A stretch of DNA of 64,000 nt from Streptacidiphilus albus JL83 (lineage in GTDB: Bacteria; Actinomycetota; Actinomycetes; Streptomycetales; Streptomycetaceae), in contig NZ_JQML01000001.1 in NCBI RefSeq assembly GCF_000744705.1, forward strand, positions 8,690,017 to 8,754,016. Reading direction: 5' to 3'. Under the pieces are notes generated by a model. That model saw only the letters and a program-made list of their open reading frames with translations. It was not told the DNA's origin and did not search any database. How positions within the stretch are numbered: the first letter of the stretch is position 1; the number at the start of each line of letters is the position of its first letter. The position numbers and the translations under genes are program-made. Shown piece after piece: positions 34,658 to 43,480 of the stretch.

Positions 34658-35110
34658 ATGAGTGGAGAGAAACTCACTGTGGGTACCCGTGCGAACACGG
34701 CGGAGGCGATGTTCGCCGCCGACGAGGCGTCGCGGAACCTCGGCATCGAGCTGCTGGAGGTGGCGGCCGGGAGCGCCCGGCTGCGGATGGCGGTGACCGC
34801 GACCATGGTCAACGGCCACGGCATCGCCCACGGCGGCTACCTCTTCCTGCTCGCGGACACCGCCTTCGCCTGCGCCTGCAACAGCTTCGGCCCGGTCACC
34901 GTCGCGGCCGGCGCCGACATCAGCTTCGTCGCCCCGGCACACCTGGGCGACCTGCTCACCGCCACCGCCGAGGAGCGCACCAGCTACGGCCGCAGCGGCA
35001 TCTACGACGTGACCGTCCTGCGCGGCGACGAGGTCATCGCGGAGTTCCGCGGCCGGAGCCGCACCGTCGGGAACCTGCGCGCGCCGCGCACCATCGAGGA
35101 GAAGCCATGA
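34658..35110 (+). CDS. paaI: Hydroxyphenylacetyl-CoA thioesterase PaaI
   Basis: 150-aa hotdog-fold thioesterase with the PaaI signature VNGHGIAHGGYLFLLADTAFA (about residues 50-70), including the conserved HGG and the catalytic Asp. PaaI releases CoA from dead-end ring-hydroxylated phenylacetyl-CoA intermediates. Its stop overlaps the paaK start (ATGA), so the two genes are translationally coupled. Confidence 0.9.
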   Translation: MSGEKLTVGTRANTAEAMFAADEASRNLGIELLEVAAGSARLRMAVTATMVNGHGIAHGGYLFLLADTAFACACNSFGPVTVAAGADISFVAPAHLGDLLTATAEERTSYGRSGIYDVTVLRGDEVIAEFRGRSRTVGNLRAPRTIEEKP

Positions 35111-36489
35111 GCGTCGAGCCCCACCCCCCGGCCGCCGTCGTCCCCGCCGTCGTCCCCGCCGCCGAACCGGCGCCGCGCCTGGGGGAGCCGCTGCCGGCCG
35201 AACTGCTGGACGCGGGCGAGCGGATGGACGGGCCCGAGCTGAGGGCCCACCAGCTGACCTGTCTGCGGGCGACCCTGCGCCACGCCTACGAGCAGGTGGA
35301 GCTGTACCGCCGGAAGTTCGACGCGGCCGGCGTCGGCCCGCAGGACTGCCGCAGCCTGGCCGACCTGGCCCGGTTCCCGTTCACCACCAAGGCCGACCTG
35401 CGCGACAGCTACCCGTTCGGGATGTTCGCGGTGCCGATGGACCAGGTGCGCCGGCTGCACGCCTCCAGCGGCACGACCGGGCGGCCGACCGTGGTCGGCT
35501 ACACCGAGCAGGACCTGGACATGTGGGCCGACGTGGTGGCCCGGTCGATCCGGGCGGCGGGCGGCCGCCCCGGGCACAAGGTGCACATCTCCTACGGCTA
35601 CGGGCTGTTCACCGGCGGGCTGGGCGCGCACTACGGCGCGGAGCGCGCGGGCTGCACGGTGATCCCGGCCTCCGGCGGGATGACCGCCCGCCAGGTGCAG
35701 ATCATCCAGGACTTCCGCCCCGAGATCATCATGGTGACGCCCTCCTACATGCTCACCCTGCTGGACGAGTTCGAACGCCAGGGCATCGACCCGCGCTCCA
35801 CCTCGCTGCGGGTCGGCATCTTCGGCGCCGAGCCGTGGACCGAGGCGATGCGGCGCGAGATCGAGGAGCGCTGCGACCTCCACGCGGTCGACATCTACGG
35901 GCTCTCGGAGGTGATCGGCCCCGGTGTCGCCAGCGAGTGCGTGGAGACCAAGGACGGGCTGCACATCTGGGAGGACCAGTTCTACCCCGAGATCGTCGAC
36001 CCGCTCACCGACGCGGTCATGGCCCAGGGCGAACCCGGCGAGCTGGTCTTCACCTCGCTGACCAAGCAGGCCCTGCCGGTGATCCGCTACCGCACCCGCG
36101 ACCTGAGCCGACTGCTGCCGGGCACCGCGCGCCCGGCCTTCCGCCGGATGGAGAAGATCACCGGCCGCTGCGACGACATGATCATCCTGCGCGGGGTCAA
36201 CGTCTTCCCCAGCCAGATCGAGGAGATCGTGCTGCGCACCGCGGGGGTGGCCCCGCACTTCCAGATCCGGCTCACCCGGCGCGGCCGGATGGACCACCTG
36301 GCCCTCGACGTCGAGGCCCGCCCCGGCACCGGCCCCGACCGGCGCGCCGCCGCGGCCGCGGAGATCGTCAAGGGGGTCAAGGACGGCGTGGGCGTCACCG
36401 TCGAGGTGGCCGTCGTCGACCCGGAGACCATCGAGCGCTCGGTCGGCAAGATCCAGCGGGTCAGGGACCTGCGCGCCCAGGCCGGGTGA
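35107..36489 (+). CDS. paaK: Phenylacetate-CoA ligase PaaK
   Basis: 460-aa AMP-forming ligase. The P-loop-like SSGTTGRPTVVGYT (about residues 119-132), YGYGLFTGGLGAHYGAE, the IYGLSEVIGPGVASEC motif, and the C-terminal GRCDDMIILRGVNVFPSQIE hinge followed by the lysine in GKIQRV are all present. An alanine/proline-rich N-terminal extension of about 25 residues is unusual. It activates phenylacetate to phenylacetyl-CoA, the first pathway step. The ring epoxidase genes (paaABCDE) are not in this window. Confidence 0.92.
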   Translation: MSVEPHPPAAVVPAVVPAAEPAPRLGEPLPAELLDAGERMDGPELRAHQLTCLRATLRHAYEQVELYRRKFDAAGVGPQDCRSLADLARFPFTTKADLRDSYPFGMFAVPMDQVRRLHASSGTTGRPTVVGYTEQDLDMWADVVARSIRAAGGRPGHKVHISYGYGLFTGGLGAHYGAERAGCTVIPASGGMTARQVQIIQDFRPEIIMVTPSYMLTLLDEFERQGIDPRSTSLRVGIFGAEPWTEAMRREIEERCDLHAVDIYGLSEVIGPGVASECVETKDGLHIWEDQFYPEIVDPLTDAVMAQGEPGELVFTSLTKQALPVIRYRTRDLSRLLPGTARPAFRRMEKITGRCDDMIILRGVNVFPSQIEEIVLRTAGVAPHFQIRLTRRGRMDHLALDVEARPGTGPDRRAAAAAEIVKGVKDGVGVTVEVAVVDPETIERSVGKIQRVRDLRAQAG

Positions 36490-36496
36490 CGCGCTG

Positions 36497-38173
36497 TCAG
36501 GAGGCCTCGGCCCCGGGGATCCGGTCGATCACACCGGCCAGGTCGAGGCCGGACGGCAGGGTGCCGAAGGCCAGGCCCCGGTCGCCGGCCAGCCGGGAGG
36601 CGCAGAAGGCGTCGGCGACGGCGGCCGGCGCGTGCCGGACCAGCAGTGAGCCCTGGAGCACCAGCGCCATCCGCTCGACCAGCCGGCGGGCGCGCAGCTC
36701 GGCGTCCTCGGTGCGGGCGAGCTCGGCGCGCAGCTGCCGCCAGGCCTCGTCCAGCCGGGCGTCGGCGCCGGCGGCCGGCTCGACCTCCTCGCGGTAGGCG
36801 TCGAGCGCCTCCGGTTCGCGGGTGAGCGCGCGCAGCACGTCCAGGGCGTTGACATTGCCCGAGCCCTCCCAGATGCCGTTCAGCGGGGCCTCGCGGTAGA
36901 GCCGGGCGAGCGGGAACGCCTCGTCGTAGCCGTTGCCGCCCAGGCACTCCAGCGCCTCCGCGACCAGCGGGGGCTGCCGCTTGCACACCCAGTACTTGCC
37001 GAGCGCGGTGGCCAGCCGGAGGAACGACCGCTCGCGGGCGTCGCCGCGCAGCGAGCGGTCCACCGCGCCGGCGGTGCGCAGTACCAGCGTGGTCGCGGCC
37101 TCGGACTCCAGGGCGAGGTCGGCCAGGACGTTGCGCATCAGCGGCTGGTCCACGAGCTTCGCGCCGAAGGCGGAGCGGTACCGGGCGTGGTGGGCGGCGT
37201 GGGTCAGCGCGGCCCGCATCCCGGCGGCCGAGCCGAGGGTGGAGTCGAGCCGGGTCATGGTCACCATGTCGATGATCGTCTTGACGCCGCGCCCCTCCGT
37301 GCCGACCAGCCAGGCCACGGTGTCGTCGAACTCCGGCTCGCTGCTGGCGTTGGAGCGGTTGCCGAGCTTGTCCTTGAGCCGCTGGATCCGGAAGGTGTTG
37401 CGGCTGCCGTCCGGCAGCACCCGGGGGAGCAGGAAGCAGGAGAGCCCGGCGTCGGTCCGGGCCAGCACCAGGAACAGGTCGTTCATCGGGGCGCTGGTGA
37501 ACCACTTGTGCCCGCGCAGCCGCCAGCTGCCGTCGGGCTGCTCGGTGGCGGTGGTGGTGTTGCTGCGGACGTCGGAGCCGCCCTGCTTCTCGGTCATGCC
37601 CATCCCGGCCAGCAGCCCGCGCTTGCCCAGGGGGGCGCGCAGGCCCGGGTCGTAGACCCGGCTGGTCAGCAACGGCTGGTAGGCGTCCGCGAGTTCGGGG
37701 GTGGACCGGAGCACCGGCACGGCGGCGTAGGTCATCGAGACCGGGCAGATGTGCCCCTGCTCGGCGAAGCTCCACACCGACAGGCCCGCCGCACGGGCGA
37801 CATGGGCGCCGGGCCGGTCCTCGGCCCAGGCGGCGCCGGCCAGGCCCTCGCGGATCGCCACGTCCATCAGCGCGTGGTAGGCGGGGTGGAACTCGACCTC
37901 GTCGACGCGGTTGCCGTAGCGGTCGTGGGTGTGCAGCTCCGGCTCGTACCGGTTGGCCTGCTCGCCCCAGTGCTGCACCTGCTCCGAGCCGGCCAGCCGG
38001 CCCAGTCGGTGCAGGTCGTCCAGGGCCCAGCCCGCGCCCTCCCGGCGCACCCCCTCCAGCAGCGCGGGGTCGGCCGCGACGTCGTGCCCGACCAGCGGCG
38101 GGGTCTGGTTGGTCACCTCGTGGGTGCGGGCGGTCGGGTTGCTGCGCGGCGGGGCGTCAGCGGTCCGGGTCAT
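36497..38173 (-). CDS. AidB-family acyl-CoA dehydrogenase
   Basis: 558-aa flavoprotein of the acyl-CoA dehydrogenase superfamily, with the AidB-type N terminus (VGHDVAADPALLEGVRREG), the GMTEKQGGSDVRSNTT motif (about 186-201), the WFTSAPMND region, and ECLGGNGYDEAFPLARLYREAPLNGIWEGSGNV near residue 425. AidB proteins protect DNA against alkylation or act on unidentified acyl substrates. It overlaps the preceding TetR gene by 17 nt and is convergent with paaK (7 nt apart), so a link to aromatic-acid catabolism is possible but unproven. Confidence 0.86.
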   Translation of the reverse strand: MTRTADAPPRSNPTARTHEVTNQTPPLVGHDVAADPALLEGVRREGAGWALDDLHRLGRLAGSEQVQHWGEQANRYEPELHTHDRYGNRVDEVEFHPAYHALMDVAIREGLAGAAWAEDRPGAHVARAAGLSVWSFAEQGHICPVSMTYAAVPVLRSTPELADAYQPLLTSRVYDPGLRAPLGKRGLLAGMGMTEKQGGSDVRSNTTTATEQPDGSWRLRGHKWFTSAPMNDLFLVLARTDAGLSCFLLPRVLPDGSRNTFRIQRLKDKLGNRSNASSEPEFDDTVAWLVGTEGRGVKTIIDMVTMTRLDSTLGSAAGMRAALTHAAHHARYRSAFGAKLVDQPLMRNVLADLALESEAATTLVLRTAGAVDRSLRGDARERSFLRLATALGKYWVCKRQPPLVAEALECLGGNGYDEAFPLARLYREAPLNGIWEGSGNVNALDVLRALTREPEALDAYREEVEPAAGADARLDEAWRQLRAELARTEDAELRARRLVERMALVLQGSLLVRHAPAAVADAFCASRLAGDRGLAFGTLPSGLDLAGVIDRIPGAEAS

Positions 38174-38831
38174 CGGGTCCTCCGGCGGTCACGGGTTGCG
38201 GGGTGGTGGACGGGGCGGCCGGGGCGGCGGCGCCCGCACAGCGCAGGGACATGGCGACCAGCCCGGCCACGAGGCGTTCGGCCGAGGCGCCGTCGGGCGG
38301 GTCGCTCAGCGGGTCGACCAGTACCTCGCCGATGGCGCCGGTCAGCGCGGCGGCGGTGATCTCCGGGTCCTGCTCGGGCAGCAGCCCGGCCTCGATGCCG
38401 GCCCGGACCGTGTCGGCGAAGACCGCCCGGTAGCGGCGGCGGAAGGCCAGCCGCTCCTGGCCCACGGCCGGGTCGGCGGGGGCCGCGAGCAGGGCGTGGG
38501 CCAGGCCCCGGCGCTCCAGTGCGCGGCGGGCGAAGACGCTCACGCCGTGGGCCAGCCGCTGGACCGGGTCGCCGCCGCTCTCCCGCAGCACCTGGCCCAG
38601 TACCTCGACCTCGCGCCCGGCGGCGCGGCGGAAGACCTCGACCGCCAGCGCCGCCTTGGAGGGGAAGTGCTGGTAGACCGCGCCGGCCGAGATGCCGGCC
38701 GCGGCGGCCACGGCGGTGACCGAGGCGCCGGCCCAGCCGGAGTCGGCGACCACCTCCAGCGCCCGGTCGACCAGGTGGTCCCGGGCGGCGTTCAGCCGCT
38801 CGTCGACAGCGGGCGTCCTCCGGTAGGCCAT
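38157..38831 (-). CDS. TetR-family regulator coupled to AidB gene
   Basis: 224-aa protein with helix-turn-helix GASVTAVAAAAGISAGAVYQHFPSKAALAVE (about residues 34-64) and a TetR C-terminal domain. A proline-rich tail (about 205-224) reaches into the overlapping downstream gene. A 14-bp palindrome lies 9 nt upstream. It may regulate itself and the AidB-like gene, or be the PaaR for the neighbouring phenylacetate genes; the sequence does not decide this. Confidence 0.83.
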   Translation of the reverse strand: MAYRRTPAVDERLNAARDHLVDRALEVVADSGWAGASVTAVAAAAGISAGAVYQHFPSKAALAVEVFRRAAGREVEVLGQVLRESGGDPVQRLAHGVSVFARRALERRGLAHALLAAPADPAVGQERLAFRRRYRAVFADTVRAGIEAGLLPEQDPEITAAALTGAIGEVLVDPLSDPPDGASAERLVAGLVAMSLRCAGAAAPAAPSTTPQPVTAGGPDDPDR

Positions 38832-38839
38832 GGAAGAAG

Positions 38840-38853
38840 TGAACCACCGTTCA
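38840..38853. promoter_or_regulatory. TetR operator candidate
   Basis: TGAAC-CACC-GTTCA palindrome 9 nt upstream of the TetR start codon; suited to autoregulation. Confidence 0.45.
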
Positions 38854-38902
38854 GAGCTTCAGGCCAGGGTCCGCTCGATGCGATTCCCGCGGCCGGAGGA
38901 AG

Positions 38903-38936
38903 ACCGGGCCGGTGCTGGTGACGACACCGGCCCGGT
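38903..38936 (-). terminator. Hairpin terminator after Rieske oxygenase gene
   Basis: 12-bp perfect stem ACCGGGCCGGTG/CACCGGCCCGGT with a 10-nt loop, 5 nt beyond the oxygenase stop. Confidence 0.65.
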
Positions 38937-38941
38937 CGGCT

Positions 38942-39961
38942 CTAGTGGAGCCTGCGGTGCATCTCCCGCGCGGCGAGTCCGCCGGCGTCGATGGCGACCG
39001 AGAGCTCCTGGGTGCCGGGCGGCTCGTTGGCGATGACCTGCTCCAGCACGGTGAGGGCGTCCAGGTCCTGCTGCACCACGTCCTGGTTCATCGTCAGCAG
39101 GAAGTCGCTCACGCCCTGGTCGTCGAGGGCGAAGTCGCGGGTGACGGCCCAGAAGTCCCAGGTGGTGTGCTCGGTCTCCGGGGTCAGCCCGTGAATGATC
39201 TTCACATGGGCGGCCCCGCTGTCGTCGCCGTCCGGCCCGGGCTCCACCCCGACCGGCGCGATCCGCGCATTGTTGACCCAGAAGGCGGGCGGCTGGAACA
39301 GGACGTCCTGCCAGCGGTCGATCGGGGTGGTGAGCCCCGTCGACTTGGCGTAGAACGCCGGGCACTCGACCCCGGACATGTGCCGGGAGAAGCGCACCTG
39401 TCCGAGCCCCTCGTCGACCACCGTGGTGAACGGCGTCCGGGCGATCTCCGGGGTCCCGATCAGCCCCGCGTGGAGGTAGCTCTCGTGGGACAGGTCCATC
39501 AGATTGTCCATCAGCAGGCTGTACCTGAACGGTGAGTGGACCATGTCCTCCACCGAGGCCCAGGCCGGGTCGTCCAGCCAGTGGGCGTCGGGGACCAGCG
39601 AGGGGTCGGCCTGCTCCTGGTCGCCGATCCAGATCCAGATCCACTTGTCCCGCTCGACCAGCCGGTAGCGCGGTACCCGGGCGGTCCGCGGGATCCGGTC
39701 CTGGCCCGGCACGAAGGTGCAGGCGCCGGTGCAGTCGAAGACCAGTCCGTGGTAGCCGCACTCGATCTGATCATCCGTCAGGGTGCCCAGTGACAGCGGG
39801 TAGCGGCGGTGGACGCAGCGGTCGGCCAGGGCCACCGGCGTGCCGTCCTGCTTGCGGTAGAAGACCACGGGTTCGCCGCAGATCGTCCTCGGCAGCAGTC
39901 CCCTGGTCACCTCCCGACCCCAGGCGGCGACATACCAGTAGTTCTGCGGGAACGCGTTCAT
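38942..39961 (-). CDS. VanA-like Rieske oxygenase alpha subunit
   Basis: 339-aa protein. The Rieske [2Fe-2S] motif is C-x-H-x(16)-C-x-x-H in DRCVHRRY…ECGYHG (about residues 48-71). The mononuclear iron site is DNLMDLSHESYLH (about 151-163), as in vanillate O-demethylase and related ring-hydroxylating or O/N-demethylating oxygenases. No reductase (VanB) gene lies beside it, so it must borrow electrons from elsewhere. It is divergent from the aldolase gene across 369 nt and has its own TTGACA promoter. A tailoring role in a small-molecule pathway is an inference from the neighbours. Confidence 0.86.
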   Translation of the reverse strand: MNAFPQNYWYVAAWGREVTRGLLPRTICGEPVVFYRKQDGTPVALADRCVHRRYPLSLGTLTDDQIECGYHGLVFDCTGACTFVPGQDRIPRTARVPRYRLVERDKWIWIWIGDQEQADPSLVPDAHWLDDPAWASVEDMVHSPFRYSLLMDNLMDLSHESYLHAGLIGTPEIARTPFTTVVDEGLGQVRFSRHMSGVECPAFYAKSTGLTTPIDRWQDVLFQPPAFWVNNARIAPVGVEPGPDGDDSGAAHVKIIHGLTPETEHTTWDFWAVTRDFALDDQGVSDFLLTMNQDVVQQDLDALTVLEQVIANEPPGTQELSVAIDAGGLAAREMHRRLH

Positions 39962-40139
39962 GCAAACCTCTCCGTTCGAGCTGCGTCATTCTTTCCCGGA
40001 TGGGTCCGGCCCGAGGGGGAATTCCGGGGAGCGTTCACGCAAAAGCGGAACAGAAGGCTCCCGGTGGGGCCCGGAGTGCAGAGGGGCGAGGATTAAAGGG
40101 CGCTGCGGCCCGGTCCGACGTCGTGCGGATCCGGGATTC

Positions 40140-40167
40140 ATCGTACGGACCGGCCGAACCCTGTCAA
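40140..40167 (-). promoter_or_regulatory. Promoter of Rieske oxygenase gene
   Basis: Minus-strand TTGACA (40162-40167), 16-nt spacer, TACGAT (40140-40145). It occupies the left part of the 369-nt gap 39962-40330, which contains no gene. Confidence 0.65.
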
Positions 40168-40207
40168 GCGTCGCCCGGCGGCGCGGAAACAGACCCCGAG
40201 AACGGCC

Positions 40208-40238
40208 TTGACAGCAAATGGGACGGCTGCCGTAGCGT
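40208..40238 (+). promoter_or_regulatory. Promoter of aldolase gene
   Basis: TTGACA (40208-40213), 19-nt spacer, TAGCGT (40233-40238), about 93 nt before the start codon. Only 40 bp separates the two divergent -35 boxes, so the pair could respond to one regulator. Confidence 0.6.
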
Positions 40239-40330
40239 GGCGCCATTCATTCCGTCATTTCCGGCGGATACACCTCGGATCGGTCGGCCCGCCGACAGCG
40301 CGCGGAATCCGCGCGCCGAGAGGAAACAGC

Positions 40331-41134
40331 ATGAGGACAATTGACGACCGGCACGCCTCGGGCAAGTCGATCCGTGTCCGCCGACTGGTCGACCCCAGGG
40401 CCGGCACCTCGCTGCTCGTCCCGCTGGACCACTCGCTGGCCGACGGGCCCATCGCCTCGGCCCGTCGGCTGCGGGAGATCGTGGAGACGGTGGCGGCGGG
40501 CGGCGCCGACGCGGTCCTGGTGCACAAGGGACGCGTCCGGTTCCTGCCGCTGGCGGCCTTCCGGAGCGTCGCGCTGGTGGTGCACCTCAACGGCATCACC
40601 CGGCATGCGCCGGACACCAACGCCAAGGTGCTGCTGGCGGAGGTGGAGGAGGCGGTGGCGCTGGGCGCCGACGCGGTCAGCATCCACATCAACATGGGAT
40701 CCGACAGCGAGGCCCGGCAGTTGGCCGACCTCGCCCGCGCCGCCGAGGGCTGCGACCGCTGGGGGGTGCCGCTGCTCGCCATGGTCTACCCGCGCGGCCC
40801 CCGGGTGACCGACGCCACCCGGCCCGAACTGGTCTCGCACGCCGCCAATGTGGCGGCCGACCTCGGCGCGGACCTGGTCAAGATCCCCTACACGGGGTCG
40901 GTGCGGTCCATGGCGGAGGTGGTCCGGGACTGCCCGATCCCGGTCCTCACCGCCGGCGGCGCACCGCTCGGGGACGACGACCTGCTGGTCAAGCTGGTCG
41001 ACGACGTCATGGCGACCGGAGCGCTCGGGGTCGCCATGGGCCGCAACGTCTTCGAGTCCGGCGATGTGGGCCGCACCGTCAGGCGCCTGGCCGCGGCCGT
41101 GCACCGGGTCCCGGCGGTGGTCGCCGCGGCCTGA
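40331..41134 (+). CDS. 2-amino-3,7-dideoxy-D-threo-hept-6-ulosonate synthase homologue (GriI/ADH synthase-like aldolase)
   Basis: 267-aa class I aldolase of the DeoC/LacD superfamily, starting MRTIDDRHASG after an AGAGGAAAC ribosome site. Asp33 in VPLDHS, Tyr153 in MVYPRGP, and the Schiff-base Lys184 in LVKIPYTG occupy the expected active-site places. GADAVSIHINMGSD and the phosphate-binding GAPLGDDD segments match ADH synthase. In methanogens the enzyme joins aspartate semialdehyde to a ketose phosphate for aromatic biosynthesis; in grixazone producers GriI makes the C7 precursor of 3-amino-4-hydroxybenzoate with GriH. No GriH homologue is present here, so the pathway is not the grixazone one in full. 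A generic fructose-bisphosphate-type aldolase is the alternative. Confidence 0.78.
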   Translation: MRTIDDRHASGKSIRVRRLVDPRAGTSLLVPLDHSLADGPIASARRLREIVETVAAGGADAVLVHKGRVRFLPLAAFRSVALVVHLNGITRHAPDTNAKVLLAEVEEAVALGADAVSIHINMGSDSEARQLADLARAAEGCDRWGVPLLAMVYPRGPRVTDATRPELVSHAANVAADLGADLVKIPYTGSVRSMAEVVRDCPIPVLTAGGAPLGDDDLLVKLVDDVMATGALGVAMGRNVFESGDVGRTVRRLAAAVHRVPAVVAAA

Positions 41135-41159
41135 GCCGCGGCGCCGTCCCGCCGCCCGC

Positions 41160-42008
41160 TCACGGCGCCAGCAGCTCCGGCAGCCGCTGCTCGGTCGCCT
41201 CGTCCACGGGGAGCCGGACGACGATGTGCAACTCGACGTTGTCGGCGGCGAGCAGCTTGGTCTGACGCAGCGCCAGCGGCCCGACCCGGGGGTGCAGGTA
41301 CTGCTTGCGGACCGCCTGGAACGTCGCGACGTCGTGCCGGTCCCACCACAGGTCGAAGTCGGGTACGTCGCGGTGCAGGTCGGCCACGATCTCCGCGAAC
41401 CTGGGGTCCGAGGGGTGCTCGTCGGCCGCCTTGCGGAACTGGGCGAGCACCAGCGTGGCCTGCTGCTCCCAGTCGACCAGCAGCTTGTGGGCGGGCGGCC
41501 AACCGAAGATCAGCCAGAGGGTGTTGCGCTGCCACGGCTCCAGCGTCTCGAAGTCCGTGAACAGGGCGGCCTCGGCCCGGTTCCAGTCGACGATGTCCCA
41601 GTGCCGGTCCAGCAGCACGGCCGGGTTCGGGCTGAGGGCGTCGAGCACGTCGCGCAGGTGCCCGCCCGGCTCCACCGGCGGCGGCCCCTCCTCCGGAGCC
41701 GGCAGCAGCTCGTCCGCCAGCCGGTAGAGGTGCTCCTGCTCGGCCGCGGACAGCCGCAGCGCCCGCGCGAGCGAACCCAGGACCTGGCGCGACACCCTGA
41801 TGTCCCGGCCCTGCTCCAGCCAGGTGTACCAGCTCAGGCTCACCCCGGAGAGGGCGGCGACCTCTTCCCGCCGCAGACCCGGCGTCCGCCGCCGCACGGC
41901 CTCGGACAGTCCGATGAGTTGTGGTGACAGTCGTTCACGTCGAGAGCGGAGGAAGGCGCCCAGCGCCTGCTGCCTCGCATCTCCGATTCCAGGGCTGCTA
42001 GTAGACAT
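41160..42008 (-). CDS. XRE-family regulator with MmyB-like domain
   Basis: 282-aa protein starting MSTSSPGIGDARQQ. Helix-turn-helix RREEVAALSGVSLSWYTWLEQGRDI (about residues 45-69), then the MmyB-like ligand domain (PNPAVLLDRHWDIVDWNRAEAALF, DNVELHIVVRLP). It is convergent with the aldolase and divergent from the MFS gene, whose expression it probably controls in response to a bound ligand. It is related in layout to the regulator at 6904-7743. Confidence 0.85.
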   Translation of the reverse strand: MSTSSPGIGDARQQALGAFLRSRRERLSPQLIGLSEAVRRRTPGLRREEVAALSGVSLSWYTWLEQGRDIRVSRQVLGSLARALRLSAAEQEHLYRLADELLPAPEEGPPPVEPGGHLRDVLDALSPNPAVLLDRHWDIVDWNRAEAALFTDFETLEPWQRNTLWLIFGWPPAHKLLVDWEQQATLVLAQFRKAADEHPSDPRFAEIVADLHRDVPDFDLWWDRHDVATFQAVRKQYLHPRVGPLALRQTKLLAADNVELHIVVRLPVDEATEQRLPELLAP

Positions 42009-42110
42009 CGTATGACCGAGGCTAACAGGACCCCTTCTGGTCTGGTTGATCTCCTTCCGTCGTCCGACGCTGAGGGGGACACACCGAGGAATGTGACCCG
42101 GAGGGACGTC

Positions 42111-43316
42111 GTGGCCGAGGATCTGAAGACAGCTGTGGTACCGGAAGTGGAGGCTCCGCCGGCGGCGGTGTCGGGGAAGGTCCCACGACCGTTCGTCGTC
42201 GCCTGCTTCCTGAGCAACTTCGACCGGTTCGCCATCACCCCGATGCTCGTCGCGGTGGCGGCCGGCATGCACACCAAGCTCAGCACCGTGGTGCTCCTCG
42301 CGAGCGGCTACTTCTTCGCCTACGGCTGCGCCCAGCCGCTGTGGGGGATGCTCTCGGACCGCTACGGACGGATGCGGATCGTCCGGCTCACCCTGAGCGT
42401 CACCGCCGTCTGCGGAGTGCTGTCCGCGCTGTCCCCGACGCTGACCACCCTGGTGGTGCTGCGGATCGCGACCGGCGCCTTCTTCGGCGGGGTGGTGCCC
42501 ACCTCGCTCACCTACGTGGGTGACACCGTGCCCCCGTCCATGCGCCAGCGGGCGCTCTCCGACCTGCAGTTGGCGCTCGCCATCGGCACCGCGTCGGCCA
42601 CCGTGGTGGCCGGGGTCGTGGCCCAGCTGGTGAGCTGGCGGCTGATGTTCGCCCTGCCCAGCTTCCTGGCGGCGGTGGTCGTGGTCTCCATGCGGGGGAT
42701 GAGCGAGTCCCGCTCCAAGGACACCCTCCGCTCGCCGGGCAAGCAGCTGGGCAGCGTCCTGCGGCTGCGCTGGTCCTGGCTGGTGATGGCCTTCGGGCTG
42801 GTCGAGGGGGCGGTGCTGCTGGGCTGCTTCACCTTCCTAGCGCCGGCCCTGCAGCACCGGGGCCTGAACGCGGTCGACGCCGGCCTGGTCACCGCCCTCT
42901 ACGGGGCCGGCACCCTGGTGTTCTCCCGGATCATGAAGAAGGTCGCGATGCGCGCCCCCTGGTCCCTGATCACCGCGGGCGGGGCGATGGTCTTCGGCGG
43001 GTTCCTGATCGCCGCCGTCTCGCCCTCCGTCGGCGGGATCGCGGCGGCCGCGGTACTGCTCGGCGGGGGCTGGTCGTTCCTCCACTCGTCGCTGCAGAAC
43101 TGGGCGACCACCCTGGTCCCGGCCGCGCGCGGCACGGCGGTGGCGCTGTTCGTCGCCGCGCTGTTCATCGGCAGCGCGATCGGCTCCGCCTTCGGCGCCC
43201 ACCTGGCCGGGCACAGCGCCTACGGCGAGCTGTTCGCGGTGGCGGCGGTCACCGCCGTCCCGCTCACGGTGGTGGCCGCGGTCACCCGGCGGAGGTACAC
43301 CCCGGCCGGAGCATGA
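42111..43316 (+). CDS. MFS exporter of the aldolase/LmbU locus
   Basis: 401-aa protein from GTG 42111, chosen because GGAGGG sits 6 nt upstream; the upstream extension to 42012 is charged and unlike a transporter. Twelve hydrophobic helices and the MFS motif GMLSDRYGRMRIVRL (about residues 80-94) are seen. The membrane domain begins after about 24 residues (VPRPFVVACFLSNFDRF). It is divergent from the XRE gene and co-directional with the LmbU-type regulator 164 nt downstream, fitting self-resistance or export of a metabolite made by this locus. Confidence 0.82.
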   Translation: MAEDLKTAVVPEVEAPPAAVSGKVPRPFVVACFLSNFDRFAITPMLVAVAAGMHTKLSTVVLLASGYFFAYGCAQPLWGMLSDRYGRMRIVRLTLSVTAVCGVLSALSPTLTTLVVLRIATGAFFGGVVPTSLTYVGDTVPPSMRQRALSDLQLALAIGTASATVVAGVVAQLVSWRLMFALPSFLAAVVVVSMRGMSESRSKDTLRSPGKQLGSVLRLRWSWLVMAFGLVEGAVLLGCFTFLAPALQHRGLNAVDAGLVTALYGAGTLVFSRIMKKVAMRAPWSLITAGGAMVFGGFLIAAVSPSVGGIAAAAVLLGGGWSFLHSSLQNWATTLVPAARGTAVALFVAALFIGSAIGSAFGAHLAGHSAYGELFAVAAVTAVPLTVVAAVTRRRYTPAGA

Positions 43317-43480
43317 CCGCTCCGCTCTCCGAGGGATCGACGGGTGCTCCTCGTCGGGTGCGGTCGCTGTCCCGCCGGCGGGACGGCGACCACACCGCGG
43401 CGGGCGGGCCGGCGGAGCGGCATCTCGAAACACCGGACCAGCAGCGGTGCAGACCTTTTCGGCGACCTCGGGAGTCAGTA

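Noticed and set aside
42012..42110. ATG 42012 as the start of the MFS gene
   Set aside because: It lies 3 nt from the divergent XRE start with no room for a promoter or ribosome site; GTG 42111 has GGAGGG at the right distance.
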